A stretch of DNA of 64,000 bases from Cedecea neteri (lineage in GTDB: Bacteria > Pseudomonadota > Gammaproteobacteria > Enterobacterales > Enterobacteriaceae): positions 3,968,001-4,032,000 of the forward strand of contig NZ_CP009459.1 of NCBI RefSeq assembly GCF_000758325.1. Direction: 5' to 3'. Positions 36,035-45,005 of this stretch are shown one piece after another. Position numbers and translations under genes: made by a program. Below the pieces are notes generated by a model. The model saw only the letters and a program-made list of their open reading frames with translations. It did not search any database and was not told the DNA's origin. The first letter of the stretch is position 1. Each line of letters opens with the position of its first letter.

Positions 36035-36066
36035 AGCCTGCTTAAGGAAACTTAAGCAGGCTTTTT
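36035..36066 (+). terminator. Terminator of tRNA-Asn copy 3
   Basis: 12-bp stem AGCCTGCTTAAG / CTTAAGCAGGCT, GAAA loop, TTTTT. It differs from the copy 1 terminator by one compensated base pair. The following 205 bp show no gene. Confidence 0.93.
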
Positions 36067-36271
36067 GCTTTTGGTGGTTCATGCAACAGTGTTATTTAAC
36101 GTCGCCAAGTTCGGTGATTAATCCGTTATTATTGATGAACACGCCATATTGATGGATTTTGTTACCTCGTATATAAGGCGTTTGAGAGATATAACCATGC
36201 GTAAGCAGAACCTTTTGAGGGCTATACGCGACTTAAAGGAAGAACGACAAGCTCCACAACACTGCCCTCAC

Positions 36272-36697
36272 CTACCCCCTTGCAGGGTTCCACGCCTTAT
36301 GAACAAATTCGATACGGTTGCCGTCAAAATCAGCGATATTTGCAGCGTAATACCCGGTAGTGAAGTAAGTACGATCGGCCGGTTTGCCTTCATCGAGCCC
36401 GCCAGCTTTAATCGCGGCGGCATAGACCTCATCAACCTGTTGGTTGCTGTCACAAACAATCCCGACGTAAAGGCCGGTTTCCCCAGGTTGACGCTGGCGC
36501 AACCAGATGCTGGTGCCGATGCCCGAACCTGACGTATAAACCGCATCGGCTATTCCATACAGATCGGGAACGCCTTCCGGACCATTGCGAGAATCATAAT
36601 GACCAAACGACTTCCAGCCGAGCGGTTTCAACGCAGCAGTATAAAAAGCCAGTGATTTCTCAAGGTCAGCAACGGAAACATAAATATGGTCAATCAT
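36272..36697 (-). CDS. VOC-superfamily (glyoxalase/bleomycin-resistance fold) protein
   Basis: A 141-aa single VOC domain: MIDHIYVSVADLEKSLAFYT at the N-terminus and NIADFDGNRIEFVH at the end, giving the usual metal-site His and Glu positions. The ATG has an AGGAG site 7 bp upstream. It is monocistronic, and the substrate cannot be assigned. Confidence 0.88.
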   Translation of the reverse strand: MIDHIYVSVADLEKSLAFYTAALKPLGWKSFGHYDSRNGPEGVPDLYGIADAVYTSGSGIGTSIWLRQRQPGETGLYVGIVCDSNQQVDEVYAAAIKAGGLDEGKPADRTYFTTGYYAANIADFDGNRIEFVHKAWNPARG

Positions 36698-36923
36698 CAC
36701 AGCGCTCCTACAAATAAAGACAAATAACTGGTTAAACATACAGTTAATTTATACATTAAGCCACACTGGACTTAGCACTCTGTGCGTTGTCTTGGCATTA
36801 TAGTTACGGCGAGAAGAATCAGAGACGCGAGATTAAAGCATCAAGTAACCAGGTTTTGGCATTTTCTGAGGGAGAAAATGCAGCCCACAGTACCAAGGCA
36901 ACATTATCTCCGAATCTATGACG

Positions 36924-38051
36924 TTATAAATCCAGCTCCCACTCATCTCCCCCAAGCACCTTGCCGTTCACCTGAATCTCAATCCGCTGCACGCCGGGAT
37001 AATACTGGCGGGTGGTGATTTTCTTCATCGCGTGCTTTTTCTCTATGGTGACCGCCCCTCCGGCCGGGAGTTCGAACGCGCGGAGCTTGAAGACCTTCGG
37101 GGCGGGGCTGCCGTTGGCTTTCATAAAGTGGATCACGTAATCCACCACGATGTTTTGCGAGGCGTCGCTGGTAGACCGCAGGCTGACCTTAAATTCCAGA
37201 TTTTCGCCCAAGACAATGGCTTTTTGTTTGAGGGAGAAAGCATCCAGCGCGACGTCCGCGCCATGCTGCACGCCGATCAGCGACAGCGCATCCGGGTGGC
37301 CATTCTTGATTAAAGTGCGAAGTGAGTGGCGGGTTATCCAGGTCACTTTTTTCACGTCTTCAGCGCCGGACTGTTTCGCCTGCTGCTGCCAGTTTTGCAG
37401 GAGCTGAATCACATAGTCCGGGTGGTCTTTGGTGATGTCGTTGAGGTGGTTGGCGACGCTTTTTCTGACGTAAAGCTCCGGGTCGAACTTCAGGGCGTCC
37501 AGAATCGCTCTGGTTCCCGCCGGATCTTTAATAAACAGATGCAGCTTTTCGCCCCACGGCACGCGCGGGCGTGTGCCTTCCGAAGCCCAGCGGCGAATAT
37601 CCACGCTTTCGTCCTGCGCACATTGCAGCAAAAAGCGCATGGTCGCGTCGGGATCCTGCTTGATAAAAGGCCGCACCGCCCATTCGGCGGTAAAGCAGAC
37701 GGTGACCACTTTCAGGGCTTCGAGGGAAAGTTCCGGGTGATTCAGGCCATAGACCTGAATAAACTCCGCGAATGGCCAGACGGCAAAGCCGCGCAGTTTG
37801 TTCTCTTTTAGTACCGAAACCACCACAGCCAATGCTGCCGGGTAGTCCTGCGGCAGTTCCGCCGCCAGCGCGTCGCGTATGACCTGGACTCTGGCCTTCA
37901 TTTCCAGCTTATCAAGGTGTTCTGCTTTGTTTAAAAACGCTTCGGCGTTAAAGGCGGGATAATGCCGCGCGATTAAGCTCGCGATGTCCTGCAAAAGCGC
38001 ATGATTAAAGGCATGTTTAAACGCGTTCTGATTTTCGACGGACTCACTCAC
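36924..38051 (-). CDS. AlkC-like DNA alkylation repair glycosylase
   Basis: A 375-aa protein. Residues about 10-260 are helical HEAT-like repeats of the AlkC/AlkD superfamily (VDIRRWASEGTRPRVPW, LYVRKSVANHLNDITKDHPD, WITRHSLRTLIKNGHPDAL). The last 100 residues form an Ig-like beta domain, the arrangement known for AlkC, which excises 3-methylcytosine and 3-methyladenine. The WASEGTRPR-type motif is conserved in the family. It lies 84 bp downstream of the Crp/Fnr-type gene in the same direction. Confidence 0.85.
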   Translation of the reverse strand: MSESVENQNAFKHAFNHALLQDIASLIARHYPAFNAEAFLNKAEHLDKLEMKARVQVIRDALAAELPQDYPAALAVVVSVLKENKLRGFAVWPFAEFIQVYGLNHPELSLEALKVVTVCFTAEWAVRPFIKQDPDATMRFLLQCAQDESVDIRRWASEGTRPRVPWGEKLHLFIKDPAGTRAILDALKFDPELYVRKSVANHLNDITKDHPDYVIQLLQNWQQQAKQSGAEDVKKVTWITRHSLRTLIKNGHPDALSLIGVQHGADVALDAFSLKQKAIVLGENLEFKVSLRSTSDASQNIVVDYVIHFMKANGSPAPKVFKLRAFELPAGGAVTIEKKHAMKKITTRQYYPGVQRIEIQVNGKVLGGDEWELDL

Positions 38052-38135
38052 TGCACTGCTCCATGGCGGATAACGTATTGCCGGAGTCTATCACTGTTTT
38101 TTCTTTGCTTTTTAGCCGTTTGCTACAAAAACTTG

Positions 38136-38804
38136 CTAGCCAATGCGCCCGGGATTCGTAAGCACCTGGCGGAATTTTTCTATGTCGCAAATCACGTATT
38201 CATGGGCCACTTTCTGAATGTACTGCTCTTCTATCAACTGGTTGATCACCCGGCGATAAGTTCTCTCGGAACAGCCAAAGCGTTCGGCCTCGCGGGACAC
38301 CTGCGAGAAGTCCACCAGCGGCTTATTCTGCTGATGGCGCTCATACAAATCGGCCACGATGTTGAACACCAGCGGCTGCAGGAAACGTTCCATGGTCCTC
38401 GCCATTCCGCGCTGGTAGCTGGTGGAAAGCAGCTGGCTGAGCCAGACGCCAACTTCCGCGTGGCTGGTCAGAATGGTGTCCATCATCGCCAGCGGGATGA
38501 CTTTGACCGTCATGGTGTCGTGGGCCACGACCGAGAACTGACTCGGCGTGTGGGTGAGATATTCGATTTCGCCAATGATGGTATCGCTGACAAAACGCTG
38601 CCCAAGGCTGAACGCTTTCCCGTTTTCGGCGTTGTAGTGCATGGTGTACTCGCCAAGCGTGATCCAGTAGAGCGCTTTAATCTCTTCGCCCTGGCGCAGA
38701 ATAAATTCGTCGGGGCCGATCTCTTTGCTTTTAAGCGGCGCGGCGTAAACGGCATCGCGCAGGATCTGGTGCCCGCGCTGAGCGAATTGCTGAATAATAT
38801 TCAT
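38136..38804 (-). CDS. Crp/Fnr-family transcriptional regulator
   Basis: A 222-aa protein with an N-terminal cyclic-nucleotide-binding-type beta roll (FILRQGEEIKALYWITLGEY, TIIGEIEYLT) and a C-terminal winged helix (VSREAERFGCSERTYRRVIN). The FNR iron-sulfur cysteines are absent, and the cAMP-contact residues of Crp are not clearly kept, so its signal is unknown. It is divergent from the DeoD-like gene across 295 bp. Confidence 0.87.
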   Translation of the reverse strand: MNIIQQFAQRGHQILRDAVYAAPLKSKEIGPDEFILRQGEEIKALYWITLGEYTMHYNAENGKAFSLGQRFVSDTIIGEIEYLTHTPSQFSVVAHDTMTVKVIPLAMMDTILTSHAEVGVWLSQLLSTSYQRGMARTMERFLQPLVFNIVADLYERHQQNKPLVDFSQVSREAERFGCSERTYRRVINQLIEEQYIQKVAHEYVICDIEKFRQVLTNPGRIG

Positions 38805-39099
38805 GGTGTTGTCGCTCTCCGGCAGGCTGCCACGCAGCTAAATAAGGTCACTAACCCGTCAAGTATTGCCTGTTTCACCAGAATCTGTGGCGAAAAAGGC
38901 GGCTGAGATTAACTATCGCCCCTCGGTATTGTCAAGACTCCTCGTTTTGCTCACCCCTTGCCAGCCCTGGCGTTTCTCTTTTCTTGCGAAGGCAAAAATC
39001 AATTTTGTGATCGCCGTCAGCCCGGCCGGACATTTGCCTTTTTCTACAGCGCGCGGGATTTCTATCGTAATGGCATGAAACCAGCCAGGAGATCGTCTG

Positions 39100-39810
39100 A
39101 TGACGCCACATATTAACGCCAACCCGGGCGACTTTGCCGAAACCGTGATCATGCCGGGCGACCCGCTGCGCGCACAGTACATCGCGCAGACATATTTAAC
39201 TGATGCAAAGCGCGTGTGTGATACCCGCAATATGTTCGGCTTTACCGGCTACTACAAAGGTAAACGCCTTTCCGTGATGGCGCACGGAATGGGTATTCCT
39301 TCCGTTTCGATTTACGCCCATGAATTGATCAACGCGTTTGGCGTGAAGCAGCTTATCCGTATCGGCACCTGCGGTGCGGTGGATGAAAGCGTGGATATGC
39401 GTAAGGTAATTGTCGCCACCGGCGCAGGTACGTCTTCTTCGGTAAACCGCGACCGCTTTGGCGGCTACGACTACGCAGCCGTGCCTGATTTTGATCTGCT
39501 GCGCCGCTGCTGGACGGCAGCTGAGCAACATAATATTCCGACCCAGTTCGGCAACACCTTCACCAACGACCTGCTGTACGACAAACCCGAAGGCATGCTC
39601 CCTGCCCTCAAAAAGATGAACATCCTTGCGGTGGAAATGGAAACCTCGGCGCTGTTCACCATCGCCGCGCAGTACCGCGCCAAAGCCCTGAGCCTGCTGA
39701 CGGCCTGCGTAAGCAGCGTCACAGGGGAAGAGCCGACGGCAGAAGAACTACAAAACACGTTAGACCAAATGATTGAGCTCGCTTTAGAAACCGCACTTCT
39801 CTGCGATTGA
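39100..39810 (+). CDS. DeoD-type purine-nucleoside phosphorylase paralogue lacking the catalytic Asp/Arg
   Basis: A 236-aa nucleoside phosphorylase-fold protein. Phosphate- and ribose-site motifs are kept: MPGDPLRAQYIA, RNMFGFTGYYKG, RIGTCGAVDES and AVEMETSALF. Aligned without gaps to the C-terminus of E. coli DeoD, the base-activating Asp204 is Val204 and Arg217 is Leu217. It probably acts on an unusual nucleoside or has lost base activation. It forms an operon with an NCS1-type permease 22 bp downstream. Confidence 0.88.
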   Translation: MTPHINANPGDFAETVIMPGDPLRAQYIAQTYLTDAKRVCDTRNMFGFTGYYKGKRLSVMAHGMGIPSVSIYAHELINAFGVKQLIRIGTCGAVDESVDMRKVIVATGAGTSSSVNRDRFGGYDYAAVPDFDLLRRCWTAAEQHNIPTQFGNTFTNDLLYDKPEGMLPALKKMNILAVEMETSALFTIAAQYRAKALSLLTACVSSVTGEEPTAEELQNTLDQMIELALETALLCD

Positions 39811-39832
39811 TTTCTCCCATAAGGGTTCTCCG

Positions 39833-41359
39833 ATGACAAACTCTACACATCAGCCGGCCTCGGGCGGCATAAAAGTTGAAGCAAACGGCGTGAATGCCGT
39901 CCCGGAAGCTGAGCGCTACGGCAAACCCGCCGGGCTGTTTCCGATTTGGTTTTCCTGGAACGTTTCTATTCTGGGCATGACCTACGGCATTTACGTTTAC
40001 TCTCTCGGCCTGAGCGTCTGGCAGTCGATCACCGCCGGGATTATCGGCTACCTGCTGTCCTGCTGCCTGGTTGGCGTGCTGGCGGTGGGCGGGCCAAGAA
40101 CTGGCCTGCCTACGTTGACGCAAACCCGTTTCTGCTTCGGCTATCACGGTAATAAATTCCCGACCCTGTTCGCCTATATTTCCAATATGGGCTGGAAAAT
40201 CACCATTATTACCCTCGCCTCGTCCACCGGCGCGGCGCTGTTTGCCAAACTTTGGCCGGCGGCGTTTGCGCTGGCAGACGGCAAACCTACGCTGGTGTGT
40301 ATTCTTGGCTGGTTCATCGTCAGCCTGGTGCTGACCATGTCGGTCGCCATTTATGGTCACCAGCTGATCATGAAAGTGGAGAAATACATCGCCTGGCTGA
40401 CCGGGTTTATGAGCATCATCTTCATTTTCCTGATGCTGCCACATATTCACTGGGAAAAGCTGGGCCAGAGCGCAGCGCACGGCGACCTGCTGACGTACAT
40501 CGGCGGCGTGGTGATGGCGATGACGATGGTGGGCCTGGGCTTCCTGAACTACGGCGGCGACTTTGCGCGCTATCTGCCGAAGAAAACGCAGGCTTCGAAG
40601 GTTATTTTCTGGACGACGACGGGGATTTCCCTGCCGGTAAGCATTCTGCTGGTGCTGGGCGCATTCCTCGCCGACAGCAACCCGGACCTGAGCGCGGCGG
40701 CGGCGCAGTCGCCTATTGCCTCGCTGACTAACCTGCTGCCGTTCTGGTTCTACGTGCCGTTCTCCATTGTGATTATCGTTTCGCTGCTGGCGGCGGCCAT
40801 TACCGGGGTATACAGCTCAGGTCTTGCCCTGCTGGCGCTTGGTATTCCGGCCAGCCGCGCCACGACGACCACGCTAAATGCGGCTATCATCGGCTTTGGC
40901 GCGTTCTACCTGATGTTTATTTCCGATTCGTTCCTGGCGACGTTCCAGTCGTTCCTGGCCTCGATTTCGGTGGTGATTGGCTCCGCCGGGGCGATTCAGC
41001 TGATCGACTTCCTGCGCCAGAAACGCCTGGGCTGGGATGTGGCAATGGCGAATAAAGCGGGTTTTGGTGGTCGCGATGGCCGCTGGACGGCGCTGCTGTC
41101 GCTGGGGATTGCAACATTTGTGGGGCTGGGGACAATTACTTCCGGTGACCCGTACATCGCGCATGTGGTTGGCTTCCTGCTGACGGAAGAAACCCGCCAC
41201 AGCGTCTTTGCGACGGCGAACCTCGGCGTTATCGTCTCGATGCTGACCGGGGGCATCTTGTATTCACTGCTGACCTTTGGCCTGAAAATTGAGCTGCCGG
41301 GTATTTCGTCTGCACAAGCGGCTTCAACCGTGCAGGGTAAAACCCAAAAAGCGCTGTAA
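39833..41359 (+). CDS. NCS1-family purine/cytosine/allantoin-type permease
   Basis: A 508-aa membrane protein with 12 predicted helices of the nucleobase:cation symporter-1 family (FPIWFSWNVSILGMTYGIYV, VGLGFLNYGGDFARYLPKKT). NCS1 members import nucleobases, hydantoins, thiamine or related rings. Pairing with the DeoD-like enzyme suggests uptake of a purine-like compound. The substrate is inferred only from context. Confidence 0.88.
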   Translation: MTNSTHQPASGGIKVEANGVNAVPEAERYGKPAGLFPIWFSWNVSILGMTYGIYVYSLGLSVWQSITAGIIGYLLSCCLVGVLAVGGPRTGLPTLTQTRFCFGYHGNKFPTLFAYISNMGWKITIITLASSTGAALFAKLWPAAFALADGKPTLVCILGWFIVSLVLTMSVAIYGHQLIMKVEKYIAWLTGFMSIIFIFLMLPHIHWEKLGQSAAHGDLLTYIGGVVMAMTMVGLGFLNYGGDFARYLPKKTQASKVIFWTTTGISLPVSILLVLGAFLADSNPDLSAAAAQSPIASLTNLLPFWFYVPFSIVIIVSLLAAAITGVYSSGLALLALGIPASRATTTTLNAAIIGFGAFYLMFISDSFLATFQSFLASISVVIGSAGAIQLIDFLRQKRLGWDVAMANKAGFGGRDGRWTALLSLGIATFVGLGTITSGDPYIAHVVGFLLTEETRHSVFATANLGVIVSMLTGGILYSLLTFGLKIELPGISSAQAASTVQGKTQKAL

Positions 41360-41367
41360 GCCTAAAA

Positions 41368-41395
41368 ACAGGCCCGCTAAGCGGGTCTGTTATTT
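41368..41395 (+). terminator. Terminator after the NCS1 permease gene
   Basis: Stem ACAGGCCCGC / GCGGGTCTGT (with a G-T pair) followed by TATTTT, overlapping the stop of the convergent LysR gene. Confidence 0.75.
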
Positions 41396-42276
41396 TCCCA
41401 CTCCTGCAAAAAGTCTATCAGCGCACGCACTTTCGCCGGAACATGCCGCGTGTTCGGGTAAACCGCATAAATTCCCTGGGACGGGAAACGATATTCCGGT
41501 AGCACGTGCTGAAGCTCACCGCGCCCTATCGCACTGCGCACCAGCCATTCGGGCAATAAACCTACGCCGCAGCCCTGAACCACAAAAGCCATGAGCGCCG
41601 CCGCCGTGTCGGTCATAAAGCGGGCTGGCCCGGTTATCGTTAACTCCCGCGTTTCCTGGTCAGGCCCAATGACCTGCCATTCTCTGGGGGTGGGCAACCG
41701 GCGATGAATGACCCATTCCGCTTCGGCCAGCGCCTCCAGACTGGCGATCGGGTTTCGTTCGAGCCACTGTGGCGCGGCAACCGCCACAATCTCGAACCGC
41801 TCGATCAGCGCCGCGCGGTAGGACGAATCCGCCAGCTTGCCCAGGCGAATAGCCACGTCAAACTGCCCGGAGATAAGATTAGCCGGAGCAGATGAAGATT
41901 CGTGCCGGATGGTCAGCCCCGGATGCAGCCTGCCAAAGGCGCTTAGCGCCGGGATAACCTTTGCCTGGCCGTATTCCGGCGTTGTCGAAATACTCAGTTC
42001 GCCAGAAAACCCGCCGTGATGCCCCTGCACATCTTCCACCAGCGCTTCGCTCTCCCTTAATAGCAGCAGAGAGCGCTGATAAAACACTTCCCCAGCCTGG
42101 GTTAACGCCACTCGCCGCGTGGAGCGTACAAGCAGCGAAACGCCAAGCTCTGCCTCAAGCTGGCGAACGTTGAAACTGATCGCCGCTTTCGTTTGCTGCA
42201 TAGAGTGCGCTGCCGCGGTAAAGCCCCCGGCCTCCACCACCGCAACAAACTGTGCCACCCGCTGCAAGTTAAGCAT
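41377..42276 (-). CDS. LysR-family regulator
   Basis: A 299-aa LTTR: helix-turn-helix in QFVAVVEAGGFTAAAHSMQQ and AAISFNVRQLEAELGVSLLV, then an effector-binding domain. The start is set at the ATG giving MLNLQRVAQ; an upstream in-frame ATG would add 7 residues. It is divergent from the MFS transporter gene at 42387 across 110 bp and is its likely regulator. Confidence 0.9.
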   Translation of the reverse strand: MLNLQRVAQFVAVVEAGGFTAAAHSMQQTKAAISFNVRQLEAELGVSLLVRSTRRVALTQAGEVFYQRSLLLLRESEALVEDVQGHHGGFSGELSISTTPEYGQAKVIPALSAFGRLHPGLTIRHESSSAPANLISGQFDVAIRLGKLADSSYRAALIERFEIVAVAAPQWLERNPIASLEALAEAEWVIHRRLPTPREWQVIGPDQETRELTITGPARFMTDTAAALMAFVVQGCGVGLLPEWLVRSAIGRGELQHVLPEYRFPSQGIYAVYPNTRHVPAKVRALIDFLQEWENNRPA

Positions 42277-42386
42277 GCTAATTCGCCTGATTATCAAATT
42301 ATTTTTGACAGTGTATCAGCCGGAACGGGATTTATCCGCCTCGCAGAACCTGCTGAAATCGCCTTTTCTTTTTCACGAGAGCCACC

Positions 42387-43763
42387 ATGCCTTATCGCTA
42401 CAGGGTTGCCGCCGTTTATCTGCTCGGTTTTTTTCTCGACTTAATCAATATGTTTATCTCCAACGTCGCGTGGCCTGCAATGGGAAGGGAGTTTCACGCG
42501 CCGGTTACCGAACTGGCGTGGATAAGCCACGGCTATCTTTGCGGCCTGACGCTGGTTATCCCCTGTAGCGCGTGGCTGACGCAGCGGCTGGGTGCCAGGC
42601 GCCTGTTTATGCTTTCTTTGGGGCTTTTCTCTCTCGGCACGCTGGCTTCCGGCCTTGCTTCTGGCCTGAATGCATTAGTCGCCGCACGTATTCTGCAGGG
42701 TGTGGGCGGCGGGCTGCTTATCCCTGTCGGCCAGGCGCTGACCTGGCAGCTTTTCGCGGTGCATGAGCGGGCAAAGCTTTCCTCGGCAATCATGCTGGTG
42801 GCGCTGCTGGCTCCGGCGCTTTCCCCTACCGCGGGCGGATTGCTGGTGGAATCTTTTGGCTGGCGCTGGATATTTCTCGCCAGCCTGCCGCTGGCGTTAC
42901 TGACATTGGCTCTCGCGGGACTTTGGCTAAAACCCGCAGAGCAACGGACAGCCCGCAGGCCGCTGGACGTCAAAGGGCTGATGCTGGGATCGGCGGGACT
43001 GTTAGCTATTTTACTGGGCGTCACCCAGGCCGGAAACCCGGCAGCTCATGAAGCAGCCCTGGTGTGGCTCATCGCTGGCATGCTTATGCTTTGGCTATTT
43101 ATTCGCCGCAACGGCAAACATCCCACCCCGCTGTTCAGCCTGCCGCTGCTGGCAGATCCTCTACTGCGTTACGCCATGCTGGTTTATCAGTGCATTCCGG
43201 GCATTTTTATGGGCACCAGCCTGGTCAGCATTGTCTATCTGCAAACACAATTGGGCCTGTCTGCCCCGCAAACGGGAATGTTGATGCTGCCGTGGGCGAT
43301 GGCCTCTTTTGTCGCGATTTCATTTACCGGCAAGATGTTTAATCGGCTCGGCCCTCGCCCGCTAATTGCGGCCGGGGGCATATTTCAGGCCGCAGGGATT
43401 TTGCTGCTGACGCAAATCAACGCCAGCGAGCAAGCCTCATGGCTGGTAGCCGCTTACGCGTTGATGGGCCTTGGGGGGAGTCTTTCCAGCAGCACGGCGC
43501 AAAGCACCGCTTTTATCTCCATCCCTTCAGAAGCCATGCCGGAAGCGAGCGCGCTGTGGAACATTAATCGCCAGCTGAGCTTTTGCTTTGGCGTGGCGCT
43601 GCTCAGCCTGCTGCTGACTGTGCTACAGACGCTGATGCCCGCTCCTCAAGCTTATCTTTTTACTTTTAGTCTTGCCGCCGCCGGGACGCTGACACCGCTG
43701 GTTTACGCTTTGCGATTGAATAATCAGCACATTAAAAATCAACTTACCCAAAAGGAACACTAA
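42387..43763 (+). CDS. MFS drug-efflux-type transporter (DHA2-like)
   Basis: A 458-aa membrane protein with 13-14 predicted helices. The start FLDLINMFISNVAWPAMGRE and the motif GGLLIPVGQALTWQLF place it near EmrB/HsrA-type proton antiporters. A SFGWRWIFLASLP segment matches the family signature after helix 5. The ATG lies soon after CGAGAG. The broken DUF4440 gene begins 3 bp after its stop. The substrate is unknown. Confidence 0.88.
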   Translation: MPYRYRVAAVYLLGFFLDLINMFISNVAWPAMGREFHAPVTELAWISHGYLCGLTLVIPCSAWLTQRLGARRLFMLSLGLFSLGTLASGLASGLNALVAARILQGVGGGLLIPVGQALTWQLFAVHERAKLSSAIMLVALLAPALSPTAGGLLVESFGWRWIFLASLPLALLTLALAGLWLKPAEQRTARRPLDVKGLMLGSAGLLAILLGVTQAGNPAAHEAALVWLIAGMLMLWLFIRRNGKHPTPLFSLPLLADPLLRYAMLVYQCIPGIFMGTSLVSIVYLQTQLGLSAPQTGMLMLPWAMASFVAISFTGKMFNRLGPRPLIAAGGIFQAAGILLLTQINASEQASWLVAAYALMGLGGSLSSSTAQSTAFISIPSEAMPEASALWNINRQLSFCFGVALLSLLLTVLQTLMPAPQAYLFTFSLAAAGTLTPLVYALRLNNQHIKNQLTQKEH

Positions 43764-43766
43764 GCA

Positions 43767-44097
43767 ATGAATATCTGGTTTAAAGAAGTGATTGAGGCCC
43801 ACGTTGCCATTGAGCAATGGCTTGGCACGAGCAAGGGGGAACTGGAAGCGCTGCTGGCACGCTTTGCAAAAGACTATTTGCGGCTTTTTCCGTACCAACG
43901 GCGGCAGCCGTGAAGGGTTGGCCATTGAGGTCGATAGCCTCCAGTTACTTGACGAGTGGCCGCAGGGTGCCGCCGTGCTTTACCGCGAAACGCAAACGTT
44001 GAGCGGCTCCACCACCGTGCGCTGGTCGACCGTTATTTTCCGTAAGGAAGGTAGCAAAGTGCTATGGCGGCATTTGCAGGAAACCGGGCAAATTTAA
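43767..44097 (+). pseudogene. DUF4440-like gene broken by an out-of-frame internal deletion
   Basis: The first 37 codons read MNIWFKEVIEAHVAIEQWLG and on to LLARFAKDY, then the frame runs to a stop at 43911-43913. The natural continuation, CGFFRTNGGSREGLAIEVD and onward to WRHLQETGQI, lies in another frame ending at 44097. Family members have roughly 20 residues between FAxDY and the FFRxNGG block; these are missing. The simplest reading is a deletion of about 60 bp that also shifted frame. It would have been coupled to the MFS gene. Confidence 0.8.
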
Positions 44098-44105
44098 GGC
44101 CAGTT

Positions 44106-44127
44106 GGGCGGTTCGAGCCGCCCTTTT
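44106..44127 (+). terminator. Hairpin after the DUF4440 pseudogene
   Basis: GGGCGG / CCGCCC stem followed by TTTTC on the plus strand, between the pseudogene and the convergent antitoxin gene. Confidence 0.65.
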
Positions 44128-44130
44128 CGC

Positions 44131-44433
44131 TCAGAGGGCAATATTGAAGTGCGTGCCGTCCGGCAGCTCGATATCCAGCTTTACCTTCCCGCCCGCCGCC
44201 TCAACGTAACGCTTGAGGGAAGAAAGCTTGATGTCGCGGCCTTTTTTTTCCATTTCGGCGACGGTGGGCTGCTTCACACCGAGCTTCTGCGCCATCTCAG
44301 TCTGTGTTTTTTTGACTTTGTCACGAAGTTCAGCCAGATGGATATTCAGCAGCATTTCGTCGGCCATGGCCTGTGCGGCGGCCACCACTTCGGGTTTTTC
44401 TTCGGCCATCCATTGTTCTAACGTTCGACCCAT
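44131..44433 (-). CDS. HigA-type XRE antitoxin
   Basis: A 100-aa protein with a central helix-turn-helix (TQTEMAQKLGVKQPTVAEME). Its length and the C-terminal GGKVKLDIELPDG tail are typical of antitoxins paired with gp49/HigB toxins. It should neutralise the upstream toxin and repress the operon. Its start overlaps the toxin gene by 16 bases, toxin first, as in higBA. Confidence 0.87.
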   Translation of the reverse strand: MGRTLEQWMAEEKPEVVAAAQAMADEMLLNIHLAELRDKVKKTQTEMAQKLGVKQPTVAEMEKKGRDIKLSSLKRYVEAAGGKVKLDIELPDGTHFNIAL

Positions 44434-44792
44434 TCTATTTGCTCCTTTTCCGTTAACTGCTGTAAGTGCGCCCGAAACTCGTTATCTGCTAATGGCACCA
44501 TGACGTCATAAAAGCGTTTCTCGTTCCCCACTTTATTTCCCGCACAGAGCAGGAGGGCACAACGCTTTATATCAAAAGCGAAAAAGACCCTGAGTGGCTC
44601 GCCCCGGCACTGGATCCGCAACTCTTTCATATTGGCGTATTGCGATCCCTTCACCGTGTCGGCATGAGGCCTGCCAAGTAAAGGCCCTCTCTCTTTAAGC
44701 AGTACGACCCCTGCCATAACGCAAGCTTTGGTCATGTCATCTGACGCTGTAACCCAGGCATCAAACGTATCCGTCATTTTTATCGACCACAT
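44418..44792 (-). CDS. HigB/gp49-type ribosome-dependent RNase toxin
   Basis: A 124-aa RelE/ParE-superfamily toxin of the phage-derived gp49 group. The signatures LGRPHADTVKGSQYANMKEL, RIQCRGEPLRVFFAFD and LLLCAGNKVGNEKRFYD match the family. Such toxins cut mRNA on the ribosome. The ATG follows an AAAGGA site. It is intact and paired with an intact antitoxin, so the module is probably functional. Confidence 0.87.
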   Translation of the reverse strand: MWSIKMTDTFDAWVTASDDMTKACVMAGVVLLKERGPLLGRPHADTVKGSQYANMKELRIQCRGEPLRVFFAFDIKRCALLLCAGNKVGNEKRFYDVMVPLADNEFRAHLQQLTEKEQIEWVER

Positions 44793-44964
44793 GCGACATC
44801 CTTTTCAATATAGGTTAAATGCTATATAGGCACAAGACTATATCGTGGATTATCTGTGTAAAAATGCAGCGGATCATGGCGCTGATTCAGCATGTTAGGG
44901 CAGGCTTCAAGTGTTTTTTGACGTATGCGGGGCGTTGCAAAGGGAATGGAAAATGGCTCGCAGA

Positions 44965-44993
44965 AGAAAAATGGGCGAGATGACCTCGCCCAT
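44965..44993 (-). terminator. Terminator of the EF-G-like gene
   Basis: 9-bp stem ATGGGCGAG / CTCGCCCAT; read leftwards it is followed by TTTTTCTTC. It lies 13 bp after the stop. Confidence 0.88.
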
Positions 44994-45005
44994 GTTGAGT
45001 ACAGC

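Noticed and set aside
38001..38906. A 301-codon plus-strand open frame opposite the Crp/Fnr-type gene
   Set aside because: Antisense shadow; the opposite strand encodes a clear regulator.
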